Positions 17,501-26,853 of a stretch of DNA of 64,000 bases are shown here, piece after piece. Source of the stretch: Paramoeba atlantica (Eukaryota > Discosea). A model generated the notes under the pieces. The model was given only the letters and a program-made list of their open reading frames with translations, did no database searches and had not been told where the DNA came from. Every line of letters starts with the position of its first letter. The first letter of the stretch is position 1. The stretch is taken from assembly GCA_977017575.1 (NCBI GenBank), contig CDRNVI010000037.1, positions 248,001 to 312,000 on the forward strand, written 5' to 3'. Made by a program: the position numbers and the translations under genes.

Positions 17501-18816
17501 CTTCATCCTTTGCCCGTCCACATCCGAAACGGTCCCATCAAATCTCATCCAGTTCTCGCGCCCATGGCGCCATGGACTATGAGAAACTCTTAAGGGGACA
17601 TGGGTTGGATGGGGAAGAGGACGATGATGAAGAAGAAGACCTCTATGGCGGCCATGGGGATCACGACGACATAGAGCACTGGCTACGGATGCAGCAGTCC
17701 ATGGGGCCTCGACGAGGGAAAGGGGCCATGGCTTCTTCTTCTGCAGGTTTCGCTTCGGCCCCGGGAAAACGGGATGAGTCGTCTTCGTCGTCTCGTAAAC
17801 GGGATCGAATGGACAGAGGGGGTGGCATGTTTGGAGGCATGGCAGGAGGAGGCGGGATGGATTTCCAAACCTTGCTGGGGATGCTAGGCGGCGGGGCTGG
17901 AGGGATGATGATGGGGGGAGCAGGAGGTGCTGGAGGTTTCGCTTCTCATCACCCCCACGCCGGGGGTCATGGGATGGATGCGGAGGAACGCATGATGCGA
18001 CGGATGGGGGGAGGTGGTGGTCGTCATCCGCGAAGTATGGCGGGGTTAGGAGGGATGTCGGCGGGGGGACATTCCCATCATGGTATGGAGGGAGAGGATG
18101 AGGACGCGATGCTACGACTTGCGCAACAACGTTCGTTGAATGAACAACAGCAGGAAGGAGCCGCCGCCGCCGAGTCTCCCGCAGCCTCCTCGGATAACAA
18201 AAAACGGTTCTCCGACCCGGAACTCGCACGTCTCGCTGCCCATCCCCCACATAGTATTAAAGAAGAGGATTACCAAATTGATCTCTATGGCACTTTTGTG
18301 GTCGAGGCTGCGTATCTACTCGGCACCAAGGGCGTCGACGTCGGCGGGGGTCAAATCTATGGGGACTACGGGCGTAATGTCATGGAGAGCGCCGCGGAGC
18401 GGTTATCCCCTCCTGAACTTGCCGAGCTAAAACGAAAAGCACAAGCAGCGGTACGACTGGAATGGTACCAACGCCGTAACGAGGCTCCGAGCGGAGGTAT
18501 GATGGGAGGTATGATGGGTGGACATCCCTATGGAGGTGCCGGGATGGACCCCTATGGCGGGATGAATATCTTAGGCGGCCATGTGCCTCACCCCGCGATG
18601 GGACACCATCATGGGGGACGCCACCATGGGACTCAGGGGGATGCGGTGATGGAGAACATGACTCCGGAGGATATTGAGAAGATGTTTGAGGTACAGGAAC
18701 AGCGGGAGGCTCAGCAGAAGCAGGAGGCGGAGTCGCTGCGTGCCTCGGTGGAGCATTTGAAGTCGTCCGTGGAGGGGGAGGACGAGGGCGAAACTCCGCA
18801 ACTTAAACAGGAGTAA
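14584..18816 (+). CDS. Large acidic/Gly-rich low-complexity protein of unknown function
   Basis: 1410 residues, not recognised. An N-terminal hydrophobic segment (about residues 25-43, LWLCATTLLLGYGSLLL) follows a Thr run and looks like a signal or mitochondrial anchor. An acidic block (about 240-273, Ser-Asp-Glu repeats) follows. Conserved-looking helical blocks occupy ~533-692, with recurring Tyr-Gly ... Pro ... Ala-Leu ... Leu patterns (VLGEYGVAVLAALRRVP, AYGDWVLRTAQAVPQVL, AYGKAAVDTAFHAPAIVAAL). A second block is at ~759-869 (MEDHFGYYDNSKAENPEGYR). A Gly/Met/His-rich region lies at ~1080-1180 and a last block with DLYGTFVVEAAYLLG at ~1225-1299. The Tyr-Gly repeats suggest a tandem helical domain. 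GC-rich codon use contrasts with the LRR genes on its left. Confidence 0.75.
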   Translation: MYATPTSPNTPRSHVHRTTTTTTTLWLCATTLLLGYGSLLLSPSTRPSLPSLHAVDEYFQNEFGQAMTDEDMARELQHHPERFGGQVGQYPIPPVQGGGGAGGRGGHAPPQAHGFHPYAPPQPMGAMGRGGLGGAGAAGGGGFGAGLGRGRGRGYVPEPQPQMYEPPPQPYVHEPVPVPQHEGPWDTELTFEQRQAILQRVWEEKTFRNFPNKGALEIFLRKQFANASKEQMQQLAENVMDSDDDSEEDSDEDEEDSEEGSGEESEGESTEASEAATPMEDTSSDAQVAAALAESFSDAPEKKYQPAAEESAQGADATMSDADAAFEDMELTEAAAQSLVSASIVALPALNFDAAALGVEVFSGFVPETLSAQRAQLVSAIPVPPELRYVPENIQPFDPSQNYAVSRPASKEKSAVQEGEISSHTSRSASALEEALRETSLTPSQDRYVMHVARARHREDRGRTKGKRYPDFLKESEQEAKRVLAAERVLREQYNYQVQLQQPQEEAQKKDEGEKKKPNPPAASSSEPSANERVLGEYGVAVLAALRRVPVVLDGENYLRLHRVPLLHQASSRDPMGAYGDWVLRTAQAVPQVLSAVRYLRRHALVLSRDLHGEDWSGAYGKAAVDTAFHAPAIVAALSLLHAQEDRSAIPAVPSDAAELVSGVFAEAVLELAKNQGTVQHILTYMRERHFFLVKPTSGGKFAVPVESDAHKEAQKKKIEHEKSVPSGDPDAEKKKKQEAAATEDGGSQKEGETTPLEQLSFTEVLRRLRVAMEDHFGYYDNSKAENPEGYRWEQKGSQQWSYERREAIAKARMRLRKLFGLVTDDPLQISTLAGTGEAILGIAGCLLPPEGTPELRAIDEMPEEIDNAPYPTHGHKYVAGGEEEESSSSSSSSSGEHEHKKESAPSSHPHQPFAVYKQEGQKQEEEGTETNPDPDSDTPMDEDEEIRATMRMLSGGMHAAPAVSSSMAGSSSSSFARPHPKRSHQISSSSRAHGAMDYEKLLRGHGLDGEEDDDEEEDLYGGHGDHDDIEHWLRMQQSMGPRRGKGAMASSSAGFASAPGKRDESSSSSRKRDRMDRGGGMFGGMAGGGGMDFQTLLGMLGGGAGGMMMGGAGGAGGFASHHPHAGGHGMDAEERMMRRMGGGGGRHPRSMAGLGGMSAGGHSHHGMEGEDEDAMLRLAQQRSLNEQQQEGAAAAESPAASSDNKKRFSDPELARLAAHPPHSIKEEDYQIDLYGTFVVEAAYLLGTKGVDVGGGQIYGDYGRNVMESAAERLSPPELAELKRKAQAAVRLEWYQRRNEAPSGGMMGGMMGGHPYGGAGMDPYGGMNILGGHVPHPAMGHHHGGRHHGTQGDAVMENMTPEDIEKMFEVQEQREAQQKQEAESLRASVEHLKSSVEGEDEGETPQLKQE

Positions 18817-19338
18817 GGAGCTTCAGAATACGAAATTCGATTAAACTTTTGTCAGTGAATGTGAAACTAGATTGTTAATGCTGAAATTGGTTTTTGCGAG
18901 ACCCAGATTGGAGTCAAATAAATTTTCAGAGACTGTGGGTTTCGCTTTTGTTTTGCTTGATTTGACGCCGCTATCGTGCCGTGCTGAGATGTATTAAATA
19001 TGTGGAAACAGCGACGTTCTGCTAAAAATTATAATTTTCCTACTTAAAAACTACGCTTGGGTATTTCATCCCTTTTCATGATTATTTTCCTTTGTTTAGA
19101 TTCGCGAAGATTCGAATGTATTTTTCTCTTTTCGCTTGAGTCAGAATTTTTACCAATGTATATTTGTGACCATAAAAATGAACTGTATTCCCTGGAATTT
19201 TTTTTTAATCATCTAATCCGAATCCATTAGCTTGTTTCCACTCATTTTTCGATCTTTTTACCTAACCCTCCTTTTTACCTAACCCTCCTTATTTCTTATT
19301 CCTTATTCCCCTTTACATCCCCCCTCCCCCTCTCTTCC
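18817..19338 (+). other. Intergenic spacer
   Basis: 522 bases with no repeat match. A direct 17-base duplication, TTTTTACCTAACCCTCC, occurs at 19255-19290 within the pyrimidine-rich leader of the next gene and may provide the splice-acceptor tract. Confidence 0.4.
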
Positions 19339-19956
19339 ATGTCCCCTCCACCCCCCACCCCCACCCCCTCCGTCTCCACCGCCCTCCTCTCCGCGGCCCA
19401 CACCATCGAGCGCGCCCTGGACGACTCCCTTGCCGCCGATCTCCCCCCCTCCGACTCCCTCTCCGAGCTTCGCTCCCGTCGCCTGCACGAACTCCAACAC
19501 ATGGCGACCCGCAAAGCCCAGTGGCTCTCCAAGGGTCACGGGGGCTACGTGTGTGTCAACTCATCGACTGAGTTCTTTAACGCGGCTAAAAATCACGAAC
19601 GTGTGATCTGCCACTTCTCACGCTCCAGCACGGAGCGCTGCGATTTGCTTCGCACTCATTTGGTACAACTCGCCAAGGTCCACTTTGAGAGTTACTTTAT
19701 TGAGGTGGACGTGGAGCGACTGCCGGGGCTGGCCAGCCGGCTCCGGGTCTCGATGCTCCCCACGCTGGGGTTGGTGGAAAAGGGGAATCTGTTCCACAGC
19801 GTGATTGGGTTTGATGAGATGGGTGGGGGGGATGGGTTTCGCACGGAGGCGTTGGGGAGGGTGCTGGGGCGGTATGGGATGATCAATGTGAAGGGGATGT
19901 TTTTTAGGGACGGGGAGGGGGGGGAGGAGGAGGGGGAGGGGGAGGAGGAAGAATAG
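19339..19956 (+). CDS. TXNDC9: TXNDC9/PhLP3-type thioredoxin-domain protein
   Basis: 205 residues. The match to the TXNDC9 (phosducin-like 3) family is clear along the whole length: RKAQWLSKGHGGY, then VICHFSRSSTERCDLL, then HFESYFIEVDVERLPGL, RLRVSMLPTLGLVEKGN and SVIGFDEMGG. The thioredoxin CxxC is replaced by a single Cys (C101 in STERC), as is typical of this family, so no oxidoreductase role is expected. TXNDC9 proteins work with the CCT/TRiC chaperonin in tubulin and actin folding in the cytosol. The N-terminal 45 residues are Pro/Ser-rich and shorter than the usual coiled coil. The C-terminus is a Glu-rich tail. Complete. Confidence 0.9.
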   Translation: MSPPPPTPTPSVSTALLSAAHTIERALDDSLAADLPPSDSLSELRSRRLHELQHMATRKAQWLSKGHGGYVCVNSSTEFFNAAKNHERVICHFSRSSTERCDLLRTHLVQLAKVHFESYFIEVDVERLPGLASRLRVSMLPTLGLVEKGNLFHSVIGFDEMGGGDGFRTEALGRVLGRYGMINVKGMFFRDGEGGEEEGEGEEEE

Positions 19957-20220
19957 AAACAAAAAAGGGGGAGGGGGGAAATACTGTACCCCCCCCCTAG
20001 TTATCTGTCACCCACCCCCACCCCTAGTTATCTGTCGCTTTTTGGTCCTTCGAACAATAAAAAAACAAGGGGGGGGGGTCAGTAAGGTTGGAACGGTAAA
20101 GAATAGGATGCTTCATTTTTCTTGGTTACCGTCAAAGTACTTATTAACGGAATAAAAATCATTGGAATAAAAATTAACGGAATATTAATTACACTGCCGA
20201 CTACGACGGCTACTGCCGAC
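19957..20220. repeat. Spacer with family G fragment
   Basis: GTACCCCCCCCTAGTTATCT at 19986 and a direct second copy (CCCCTAGTTATCTGTC) at 20022 match the ends of the small element at 51818-51909. The remainder is a short run of CGACTACTGC-type triplets (20190-20232) with no gene. Confidence 0.55.
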
Positions 20221-20221
20221 T

Positions 20222-20452
20222 ACTGCCGACTACTCGCTGGGCTGGGTGAGGGTGGTTGCGCGGGAGCGAATGGCGTAGTTGCGGGGTTGTTTGAACAGAA
20301 AATCAACGCACCCATGAACAAAAAAGCATACCTCCCCAGTAATAGAATCGATTTTGGACCCGAATCAACGGTCCTCTATTACTGGGGGTCAGCCCAAAAA
20401 TGGCCAAATCTCTGTTACTGGGGGGAGTCTATTATTGAGGGGGGTATATAAT
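20222..20452. mobile_element. Family E repeat (TTACTGGGGG type)
   Basis: GCGGGAGCGAATGGCGTAGT, CCCCAGTAATAGAATCG, TTACTGGGGGTCAGCC and the end GGGGGGTATA define this family. Related copies are at 24549-24812, 40600-40772, 41644-41727, 51938-52090, 54880-55015 and 56708-56980. No coding capacity. Confidence 0.65.
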
Positions 20453-20583
20453 ATTATTGAGTTTTTAATTATTGGCGAAGCTATGCAACTTTCAAATAAA
20501 AAATCAATAATTTTTGTAGAAATTTGTACATATCGACAAACGATAGAAGTTGTTGGTAGAGGGGCGGAAAAAATCCAAAATTA

Positions 20584-20785
20584 CAGTAAAAGCCACTATT
20601 CTGAGAATTGGGTGTTGAACGTTGACACGGAAAATGATCTTTAGTGGTCACTATTCTCAGAATTGGGTGTTGAACGTTGACAGAGCCTCTTTTGATGCGT
20701 CAATCATGAATTCTCATTTTTACCAATTGAACGTTGACAGCCCAATTCTCATTTTTAGTGACTCTCAGAATAGTGACTTTTACTG
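20584..20785. mobile_element. Family C MITE, 202 bp, TA-flanked
   Basis: It begins CAGTAAAAGCCACTATTC and ends GAATAGTGACTTTTACTG with TA on both sides. It has subterminal copies of GAACGTTGACA and TGAGAATTGG. This short copy preserves the uninterrupted sequence ...TGGTCACTATTCTCAG... that is split by an insertion in the copy at 24259, so it serves as an empty-site reference. Confidence 0.85.
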
Positions 20786-21965
20786 TAGGTCAAAAGGGTT
20801 TTTTTTCTCTCAAAAAGATTCAAGAATTTTTAGGAGGAAGAAAGCTGCTTTTCACCAAAACGTCATTATACCTAGGAGGTACAATAGGTAAGGTGGTTTG
20901 CATCTCTCTGTCAAATGCGTTGTGGAGGGCATGTTATTAAGTGGTCATTAAGTGATGGGATGCGGGTGTGATCTCGCATGATTTAGTCGGTTGTCGGTCT
21001 GTTCATCAACAAAATTCAAAATATTTCTCTCCTGAAGAAACAAAACGACTTCACCGCGAAAGGATCAATCGATTAAGACGTGTCCGCAGAAGTTACAAGA
21101 TAGATCTCTTGACGCTTAAATTTTGTTAGGAATTTAGTAAAAATCATAGGAATAATATTTAACGGAATAATTTCCGCCCAAAAAAACATTCCGTTAATTA
21201 TTATTATTGTTAATAAGTACTTTGACGGTAGAAAGGGTTAGTGGATATTCGACTAGAACGTAGTTTCGGTATCATTGAAAGTGCTCTAGGGGTCGAAATG
21301 GGACTCGTCGAAACTACCCTGGGCAGTTTGAATGAGTACACGTAAGCATATTATACACTGGTGTCCAGCGTTCTTTACCCCCCCCCTACAGGTCTTGTAA
21401 TGGTCTTGTAATGTAAGGTCTTGTAATGGTTACAGGGGAGGAGAAGTAATATCGACGAAAGTCGAATCAACAAAAAGCCGTGTTAAGGCGAAAAGGGTGG
21501 TGGGGAACAAAAGTATGTTAAAAAATAGAATGGTTCCTTGTTTTTCGTAAAACAGGTGCATACTCGCTCTTTTCCCTTGAAGCCAAGGTCATTTGATCAT
21601 GGAGAGTGCGGGTTCAGGAGTATTACAAGACGCTCTGACACTGCCATCTCACTGATAGAGGGAACTTAAGTTGTGTCAACAATCCCATAAATCCACCGAG
21701 TAACACCGCCAAGTTTGGGACATGTCCCAGCTCTAAAATTAATTACGAGCCTGTGTGATTGATCTTATGACGTTAGACCCTTTTGTGCGAAGTAATTCAC
21801 TATGTGCTTCCAACGTAGAGTTTCGACTCATTTCGTTCAATAATTCTTCCGCCTTTAGAGATATTTTCGTCCAAATTTGCAATGCAGAGAGAAGCTGAGA
21901 AAGGTGTCAGATCGTCCTCGCTTGTCCTATAGTAATTACTAGCCGATTAGTAGTAAATTAATGAT
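20786..21965. other. Gene-less spacer
   Basis: No convincing frame. CCTAGGAGGTACAATAGG (20870-20888) resembles the ends of family B. 21380-21500 shares TCAACGAAAGTCG-like phrases with 39910-39960. Two stretches containing ACTGATAGAG (21646 here, 24957 elsewhere) look faintly tRNA-like but do not fold. Confidence 0.35.
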
Positions 21966-22691
21966 TTCCTTTTTTAGCCTCTTCGTTAAACGAGGTGGTT
22001 TTCAACTTAGAAGTCATTCATGCTGCGCGCTTCGCGTTGAAAACTACCACCGCGTTTAACGAAGAGCCTAAAAAAGAAAAATTGGTAAAGGATCATGAAT
22101 AATCTATTTTTTGAGGTGAAAAAGCTGGATTTTTCGGCAAAAATTGCGAAATTTTACACCAAATTTGGGCCGTTTTTGATGCCTTACCAGTAGGGGCAGG
22201 AGTCAAATCTGACGAAAAAAAAGTCGTAGAATGGTAGCTGAAGTCCCAAACTCTCCAAATAGGGTTTGGAAGTCGATTTCGGAAAAATAATATTTTTACT
22301 TTTTTCCGGGTCAAAAAACGTTTTTTTGTCATCCCAAAAATTTCGGAATTTTCAACCTTGTCGGACCCCTCCAGCGCGTACCAGGGGGGGGTACCCCCAG
22401 GTGGGGGGGTGGAAAGTCATCGCCGCGGCCTACTCTACAACTTCCCTGCGCTCGATTTCGAAAATCAAGATTTTGAAAATTCAAAAAACGACGTATGCCC
22501 CCCCCCTGGACCCCCCCCTCCATGGATCCCCCATTTTTTGCAAAAACAAAATTTCAGTTTTGGACCACCGGAGCCCCCTTTTATATTTTTTTCTTCTATT
22601 ATATTACTGTGTTTCTCTTTATATTTTCACTGTTTTTATTCACTTTTTTTTAATAATCGAGGGTAGAGAAGAAGTTATACTACCACAGCAA
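21966..22691 (-). mobile_element. Diverged family A copy (second subfamily)
   Basis: The hairpin end lies at 21966-22080 (AGCCTCTTCGTTAAACGAGG and complement). It is followed by the same order of parts as family A but with many changes: AATTTTACACCAAATTTGGG, TCCCAAACTCTCCAAATAGG, GGTACCCCCAGGTGGGGG, CCACCGGAGCCCCC, and an end resembling TAGTTATACTACCAC. The region CATCGCCGCGGCCTACTCTA matches 32405-32425 better than the main copies, defining an older subfamily. Confidence 0.65.
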
Positions 22692-23144
22692 CCTAATTAC
22701 GGTTAATCTATTTAAGATTAAAGCTGACATTTTTATTTTCCAAGCAAAATATTTTTATGCGCCCTATGACTGGAATATCAGGAAGCAGAAAGCCGCCTGG
22801 GCGAGGAATAGAGCGACTGGCATTCCTCGTGCAATGTGGAATGCGCCACCATGTTGCTACATAGTATCAGATAATTGCATTACGAGGGGCTTGCAAATAT
22901 TCTAGCTTGGATTTGGCTACGGGGAACGCAACGATGATGCGGATACCACTAGAAGAAAACAACAACGCACTTTCGAATCTAGCGGGTATAAGATGCAAAT
23001 TCGTTGTGGGCAACGCATAACCGATTTTCCCTATTTACGGAATTTCTTAATTACGGTTAACCGATTTAAGGTTAAAATCGACGAAATTTTAACCGTTAAC
23101 CGTAATTAAGATATTCCGTAATTAAGTAACGCCCGGTAATTTAC
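22692..23144. other. Gene-less spacer
   Basis: AT-rich, with no frame. 23041-23130 contains alternating TTAATTACGGTTAA and TTAACCGTAATTAA blocks forming an inverted repeat, similar in phrase to 300-360 and 640-700 near the window start. Confidence 0.4.
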
Positions 23145-23552
23145 TAAACCACCGTCCGGGTTATTATACCTAGAGACACCTATTGTACCTCCTAGGTATA
23201 ATAAGCGTCCCCAGGGTCCTTATTATACCTCCCCCCCTACCGCATCAGAGGCAGGTGCAGAACTTACAGGACCGTAAATTTTGATCTGGGAGGGGTCTAA
23301 AATTTGTAAAACTTGGCCCATTTTGGAAAGTTATAGCGCATTCGAGAGCTCTGGAACTGGGCTCATGAACGTGCAGGCACGGAATCCTCGTTATTTGGAT
23401 TTTCGAATGCACATGGAACACTTTGTTTTTTGGTAGACAAAATGTTTCATTTTTCACAATTTTTCTGATTTCCCCCCCTGTTTTATGCCACAAAGACGGG
23501 ATTACGGACGATCGCCCTAATATAAAGTATTGTTCACAAAAATGGCCGACAC

Positions 23553-23862
23553 AAAAAGTATTGTATTTATTAGTATCGACCATTTTTTTGAGTTTTGACC
23601 AGAATTTTAGTTGTTGTTTTTTCGAATTTTCAGGAAATTAGCATAATAAGTTCTGATATACGCGGCCACTTGATCATCTCGAGGGAAGCTGAGTGATTTC
23701 TCTCCTATTTTTATGCTTCACTATACGTTTACACAGATCCGATATGATAATGTTCAACTTTTTGGAGGCCAGTGGCAACTCGTGGAAATCGACGAAAAGT
23801 ATTGTATTTATTAGTATCGCCCAAAAATTCGTGGCCGATACTAATAAATTACAATACTTTTT
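23553..23862. mobile_element. Family K inverted-repeat insertion
   Basis: CAAAAAGTATTGTATTTATT at 23552 is matched by the inverse ATTACAATACTTTTTGG ending at 23862, with a compact second inverted pair at 23794-23862 (TTAGTATCGCC and GGCCGATACTAA). The matching part of the sister family B copy (about 42110) lacks it, so it is an insertion specific to this copy. Confidence 0.55.
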
Positions 23863-24328
23863 GGCGGGGGTGTAATTCTTCACCTGGACACGTAAGTTGT
23901 TGTAGACTACGAAGCAACACAATCTTTCCCCCTCACTGCGCGTAAATTTCAATGTTGCGTTTGATGAGGGAAACTTACCAAGAAGTCAGATTGACATTGT
24001 CAAGAGTTTTGACCAGTTGGGGTATAGCAACCACGAAAATACATGTACTCGTGACATTTCATATTCTTTTACCCTGAAACCCAAGAAATCAACCCCACCC
24101 CACGCACACGTTCCCCCCGACGTCCACAGGTGCCCCCGGGAAACTTGCAAACGGATCATAACATGTTGTGGGCAATATGAAAAAGAACGCGCCGCGAAGT
24201 GGCGCGAATTTTTTTTACCCTTTTTGCAAAGCAAAGTTATTACACCTAGGGACACTTACAGTGAAAGTCACTATTCTGAGAATCGTGTGTTGAACGTTGA
24301 CACGAAAAATGATCTTTATTGGTCACTA

Positions 24329-25229
24329 CAGTAAACGTCACTATTCTGAGAGTCGCTAAAAATGAGAATTGGGCTGTCAACGTACAACTGGCTAAAATGA
24401 GAATGCACCTTGAAAAATGAGAATGGAGCTTCGGTCATGTGTCAACGTTCAATTCAATTTTACACTCAAAAATGAGAATTGAAAAAAAAGCGCTTTCGTT
24501 TTCTCAATGATTAACTCACTGCTTCATCTTCACTCACTGGAGAGTTTGGACCCAAATGGCCAAATCTCCGTTACTGGGGGGTATGCTTTTTTGGTGGGAA
24601 AAAACCTTTTTTACTCATGAGTTCGTTGATTTTCTGCCCTGACAACCCCTCAACTACGCCATTCGCTCCCGCGCAACCACCCTCACCCAGCCCAGCGACC
24701 CCCACCCGCCCAAACACCCCCCCCCCTCCAACCACCCTCCCGAACCAAATCTCTGTTACTGAGGGTCAGCCGAAAAATCGTCCAATCTCTGTTGCGGGGG
24801 GGGTCTATTACTGGCACACAAATGTCTTAGTGAGACCAAAAAAAGAGAAGACAACATTGATTTAAGTGACTACGAGTAATGAAACTTTGTTTTTCTGAAA
24901 ACAAAACGCTATTACACAAAAGGAAAACTGGCGCTGTTTGACTGCGCGGTGTTCTACTGATAGAGCGGCGACTCCGTAAACCGAGGAGATAGTTGGAGAT
25001 CACTGGGGGTCATTTTTGTGCACCCAAAGCGGCCAGTTGCTCCGCTGCTAACGTGTTTCTTGCGAAACGTTTTCTTTTTTAAAAATGAGAATTGGGATTT
25101 GACCTCATAAAAAAGTGCCTGTCAACGTTCAACAGACCAATTCTGAGAATAGTGACGAAAAACGACAAGAAAGCCGTTTTTTCTGTGTCAACGTACAACT
25201 GAGAATTCTGAGAATAGTGACGTTTACTG
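24329..25229. mobile_element. Family C element nested inside family C, 901 bp
   Basis: Begins CAGTAAACGTCACTATTC and ends GAATAGTGACGTTTACTG, flanked by TA (24327-24328, 25230-25231). Removing it restores the phrase seen intact at 20584-20785. It in turn holds the family E copy at 24549-24812. Confidence 0.8.
24549..24812. mobile_element. Family E copy nested in family C
   Basis: CCAAATGGCCAAATCTCCGT, TTACTGGGGGGTATGC, CGCCATTCGCTCCCGCGCAA and the end TCTGTTGCGGGGGGG match the other family E copies. This is the innermost layer of the nest. Confidence 0.65.
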
Positions 25230-25379
25230 TATTCTCAGAATTGGGTGTTGAACGTTGGCAGAGCCTCTTTTGATGGGTCAATCATGAATTCTCATTTTTG
25301 AAAAAGAAAAGTACAAATTTATTTTCGAGAGGATTAGATTTTCGAGAGGATTTGCAAGGCACACTAGATCTGAAGGCAC

Positions 25380-25580
25380 ATGGATTTGACAAAAAAAAAT
25401 GGTTCTAATATGGATCCTGATATCTCTCCTCAAGAACATGAAGTAGTAAATGTCGACAACAAAAATATTGAATCCTATGATGCCGTGGGAGAATTCTCCC
25501 TTGACACCGACACCGAAGAAGAAGAAGGCGGACCAAGTGAAGAAGAGATTACTGTAATAGAGCGAATGCGAATTATTTAA
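25380..25580 (+). CDS. Short acidic frame in a mobile element, doubtful gene
   Basis: 66 codons from an ATG, with acidic stretches (DTDTEEEEGGPSEEE). It lies in the unique part of the long family C element. Acidic N-termini are common in DNA-transposon proteins, so it could be a transposase remnant, but no catalytic motif follows. Low confidence as a gene. Confidence 0.2.
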   Translation: MDLTKKNGSNMDPDISPQEHEVVNVDNKNIESYDAVGEFSLDTDTEEEEGGPSEEEITVIERMRII

Positions 25581-25996
25581 AGGGCGACACAAAAAGTATG
25601 CCCGTTGCCGACACGTCTGTACCAACAAGGTATAGAAACTGTATCTTAAAGGGCAACATAGAATAAGAGGAAGAAGAAGACTTACAACATTGTATATCAA
25701 TTCAAAAAAAATGGCATTCTCATTTTTTGGGTTACATTCGAGTTGAATGTTGACATCAGAAGTTAAAGCCCCATTCTCATTTTACCATTGCATTCTCATT
25801 TTTACCAATTGAACGTTGACAGCCCAATTCTCATTTTTAGTGACTCTCAGAATAGTGACTTTTACTGTATTATACCTCCTAGGTATAATAAACCGGACGG
25901 TGGTTTAGTTAGGGTATCACTATAATGCAGTAATTTGACTGTCATTTAGAGGAAATCGACACATCTCGTTTCTCTTTTTCTGTGTATACTATCACA

Positions 25997-26830
25997 ATGA
26001 TATTTTTCTTAGATGCTGCGGATAGTGTACCTAAAGCGGCTCGGGTGCGTGGAGCATCCCTCCCGCAAGAATATGAGCTCTGTCGTGTCTTGCATAACAT
26101 TTCAAATCAGCATCGCTCATGGACTACAGAGACTCCCGCATGTAACTGGAAAGGTGTAACATGCGAGTCTGCAAAGATGCAAGTCATTAAAATCAGGTGG
26201 GAGAATATGGGGCTTGAGGGAACACTATCGTGGAGGTATATTCCAATGAGTGTACAAGTCTTGACTCTGGGTTGTTTCTTTAATTTAACACCGAATGTAA
26301 TCACAGGCTCGCTCCCTGTTTTTGAGTTGCCCTCACGGCTAACAAAATTCGTGGTGGACGGCAACAAGATGACGGGGAATATTGACTTGGAACATCTTCC
26401 TGCAGAGTTGATTTCTTTTGAAATAGCGGAAAATCGCTTTGATGGAACTGTATCTCTATCATCTCTACCTCGTCATCTGGTTTTGTTAGATCTTCAACAT
26501 AATCTGTTCTCTGGGGAACTTGATCTAACAAGATTATCTCCAAACTTGGAAACACTGAATTTGGCTGATAATATGTTTAGTGGTAACTTGGCTCTTAAGA
26601 ATCTGTCAAAATCACTCGTACGACTTGAGCTAGACAATAACAAACTAAGTGGAGAATTGGAGTTGCATTTTCTTCCACCTCAAATGAGGTGCCTTGTACT
26701 TAAGAATAATGCGTTTGAGGGACACCTTGACCTCCGAAATCTGTCAGAACATTTTACTATACTGGATCTTCGGGGTAATAACATCACCTCCGTTGTGCCA
26801 ACTCCTTTTCCACATTTTTTTAGAAAGTGA
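25997..26830 (+). CDS. Leucine-rich repeat protein (paralogue of the 1656 gene)
   Basis: 277 residues from ATG (MIFFLDAADSVPK). From LDAADSV on, the cap (SLPQEYELCRVL, SWTTETPACNWKG) is nearly identical to the gene at 1656. The LRRs are diverged but collinear and end ITSVVPTPFPHFFRK. The signal-peptide exon-equivalent of the 1656 gene is missing: upstream DNA is unrelated and the N-terminus has only five residues before the shared segment. The gene starts 90 bases after the end of a family B element, so its original 5' end was probably lost by rearrangement or insertion. It may be expressed without secretion. Confidence 0.75.
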   Translation: MIFFLDAADSVPKAARVRGASLPQEYELCRVLHNISNQHRSWTTETPACNWKGVTCESAKMQVIKIRWENMGLEGTLSWRYIPMSVQVLTLGCFFNLTPNVITGSLPVFELPSRLTKFVVDGNKMTGNIDLEHLPAELISFEIAENRFDGTVSLSSLPRHLVLLDLQHNLFSGELDLTRLSPNLETLNLADNMFSGNLALKNLSKSLVRLELDNNKLSGELELHFLPPQMRCLVLKNNAFEGHLDLRNLSEHFTILDLRGNNITSVVPTPFPHFFRK

Positions 26831-26853
26831 TTTATAACCCCCCCTCGCTTATA

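Larger units (their letters stand above)
24259..25867. mobile_element. Family C element, long copy, TA-flanked, nested in family B
   Basis: Starts CAGTGAAAGTCACTATTC and ends GAATAGTGACTTTTACTG with TA duplicates at 24257-24258 and 25868-25869. Compared with the 202-base copy at 20584 it carries an inserted family C copy (24329-25229) and extra unique sequence (25300-25720). The unique sequence includes a 66-codon acidic frame at 25380. It may be a remnant of a longer parent element. Confidence 0.8.
23145..25907. mobile_element. Family B element with nested insertions
   Basis: The ends are TAAACCACCGTCCGG and its complement CCGGACGGTGGTTTA, followed inward at both ends by TATACCTAG/CCTAGGTATA motifs. 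The interior (GGTGCAGAACTTACAGGACC, CATTCGAGAGCTCT, TTGACCAGTTGGGGTATAG) matches the shorter copy at 41740-42583. It contains three layers of younger insertions: family K (23553-23862) and family C (24259-25867), which itself holds another family C copy and a family E copy. No transposase is recognised. Confidence 0.75.

Noticed and set aside
17051-18250. 399-codon minus-strand frame
   Set aside because: It has only His/Arg/Ser low complexity and mirrors the GC-rich gene at 14584; no domain.
24940-25025. tRNA-like phrase TACTGATAGAGCGGCGACTC
   Set aside because: No T-arm or acceptor pairing could be drawn; a similar phrase at 21646 is equally unstructured.
23145-25907. LTR retroelement
   Set aside because: Ends are inverted, not direct; no reverse transcriptase, protease or primer-binding site is seen.
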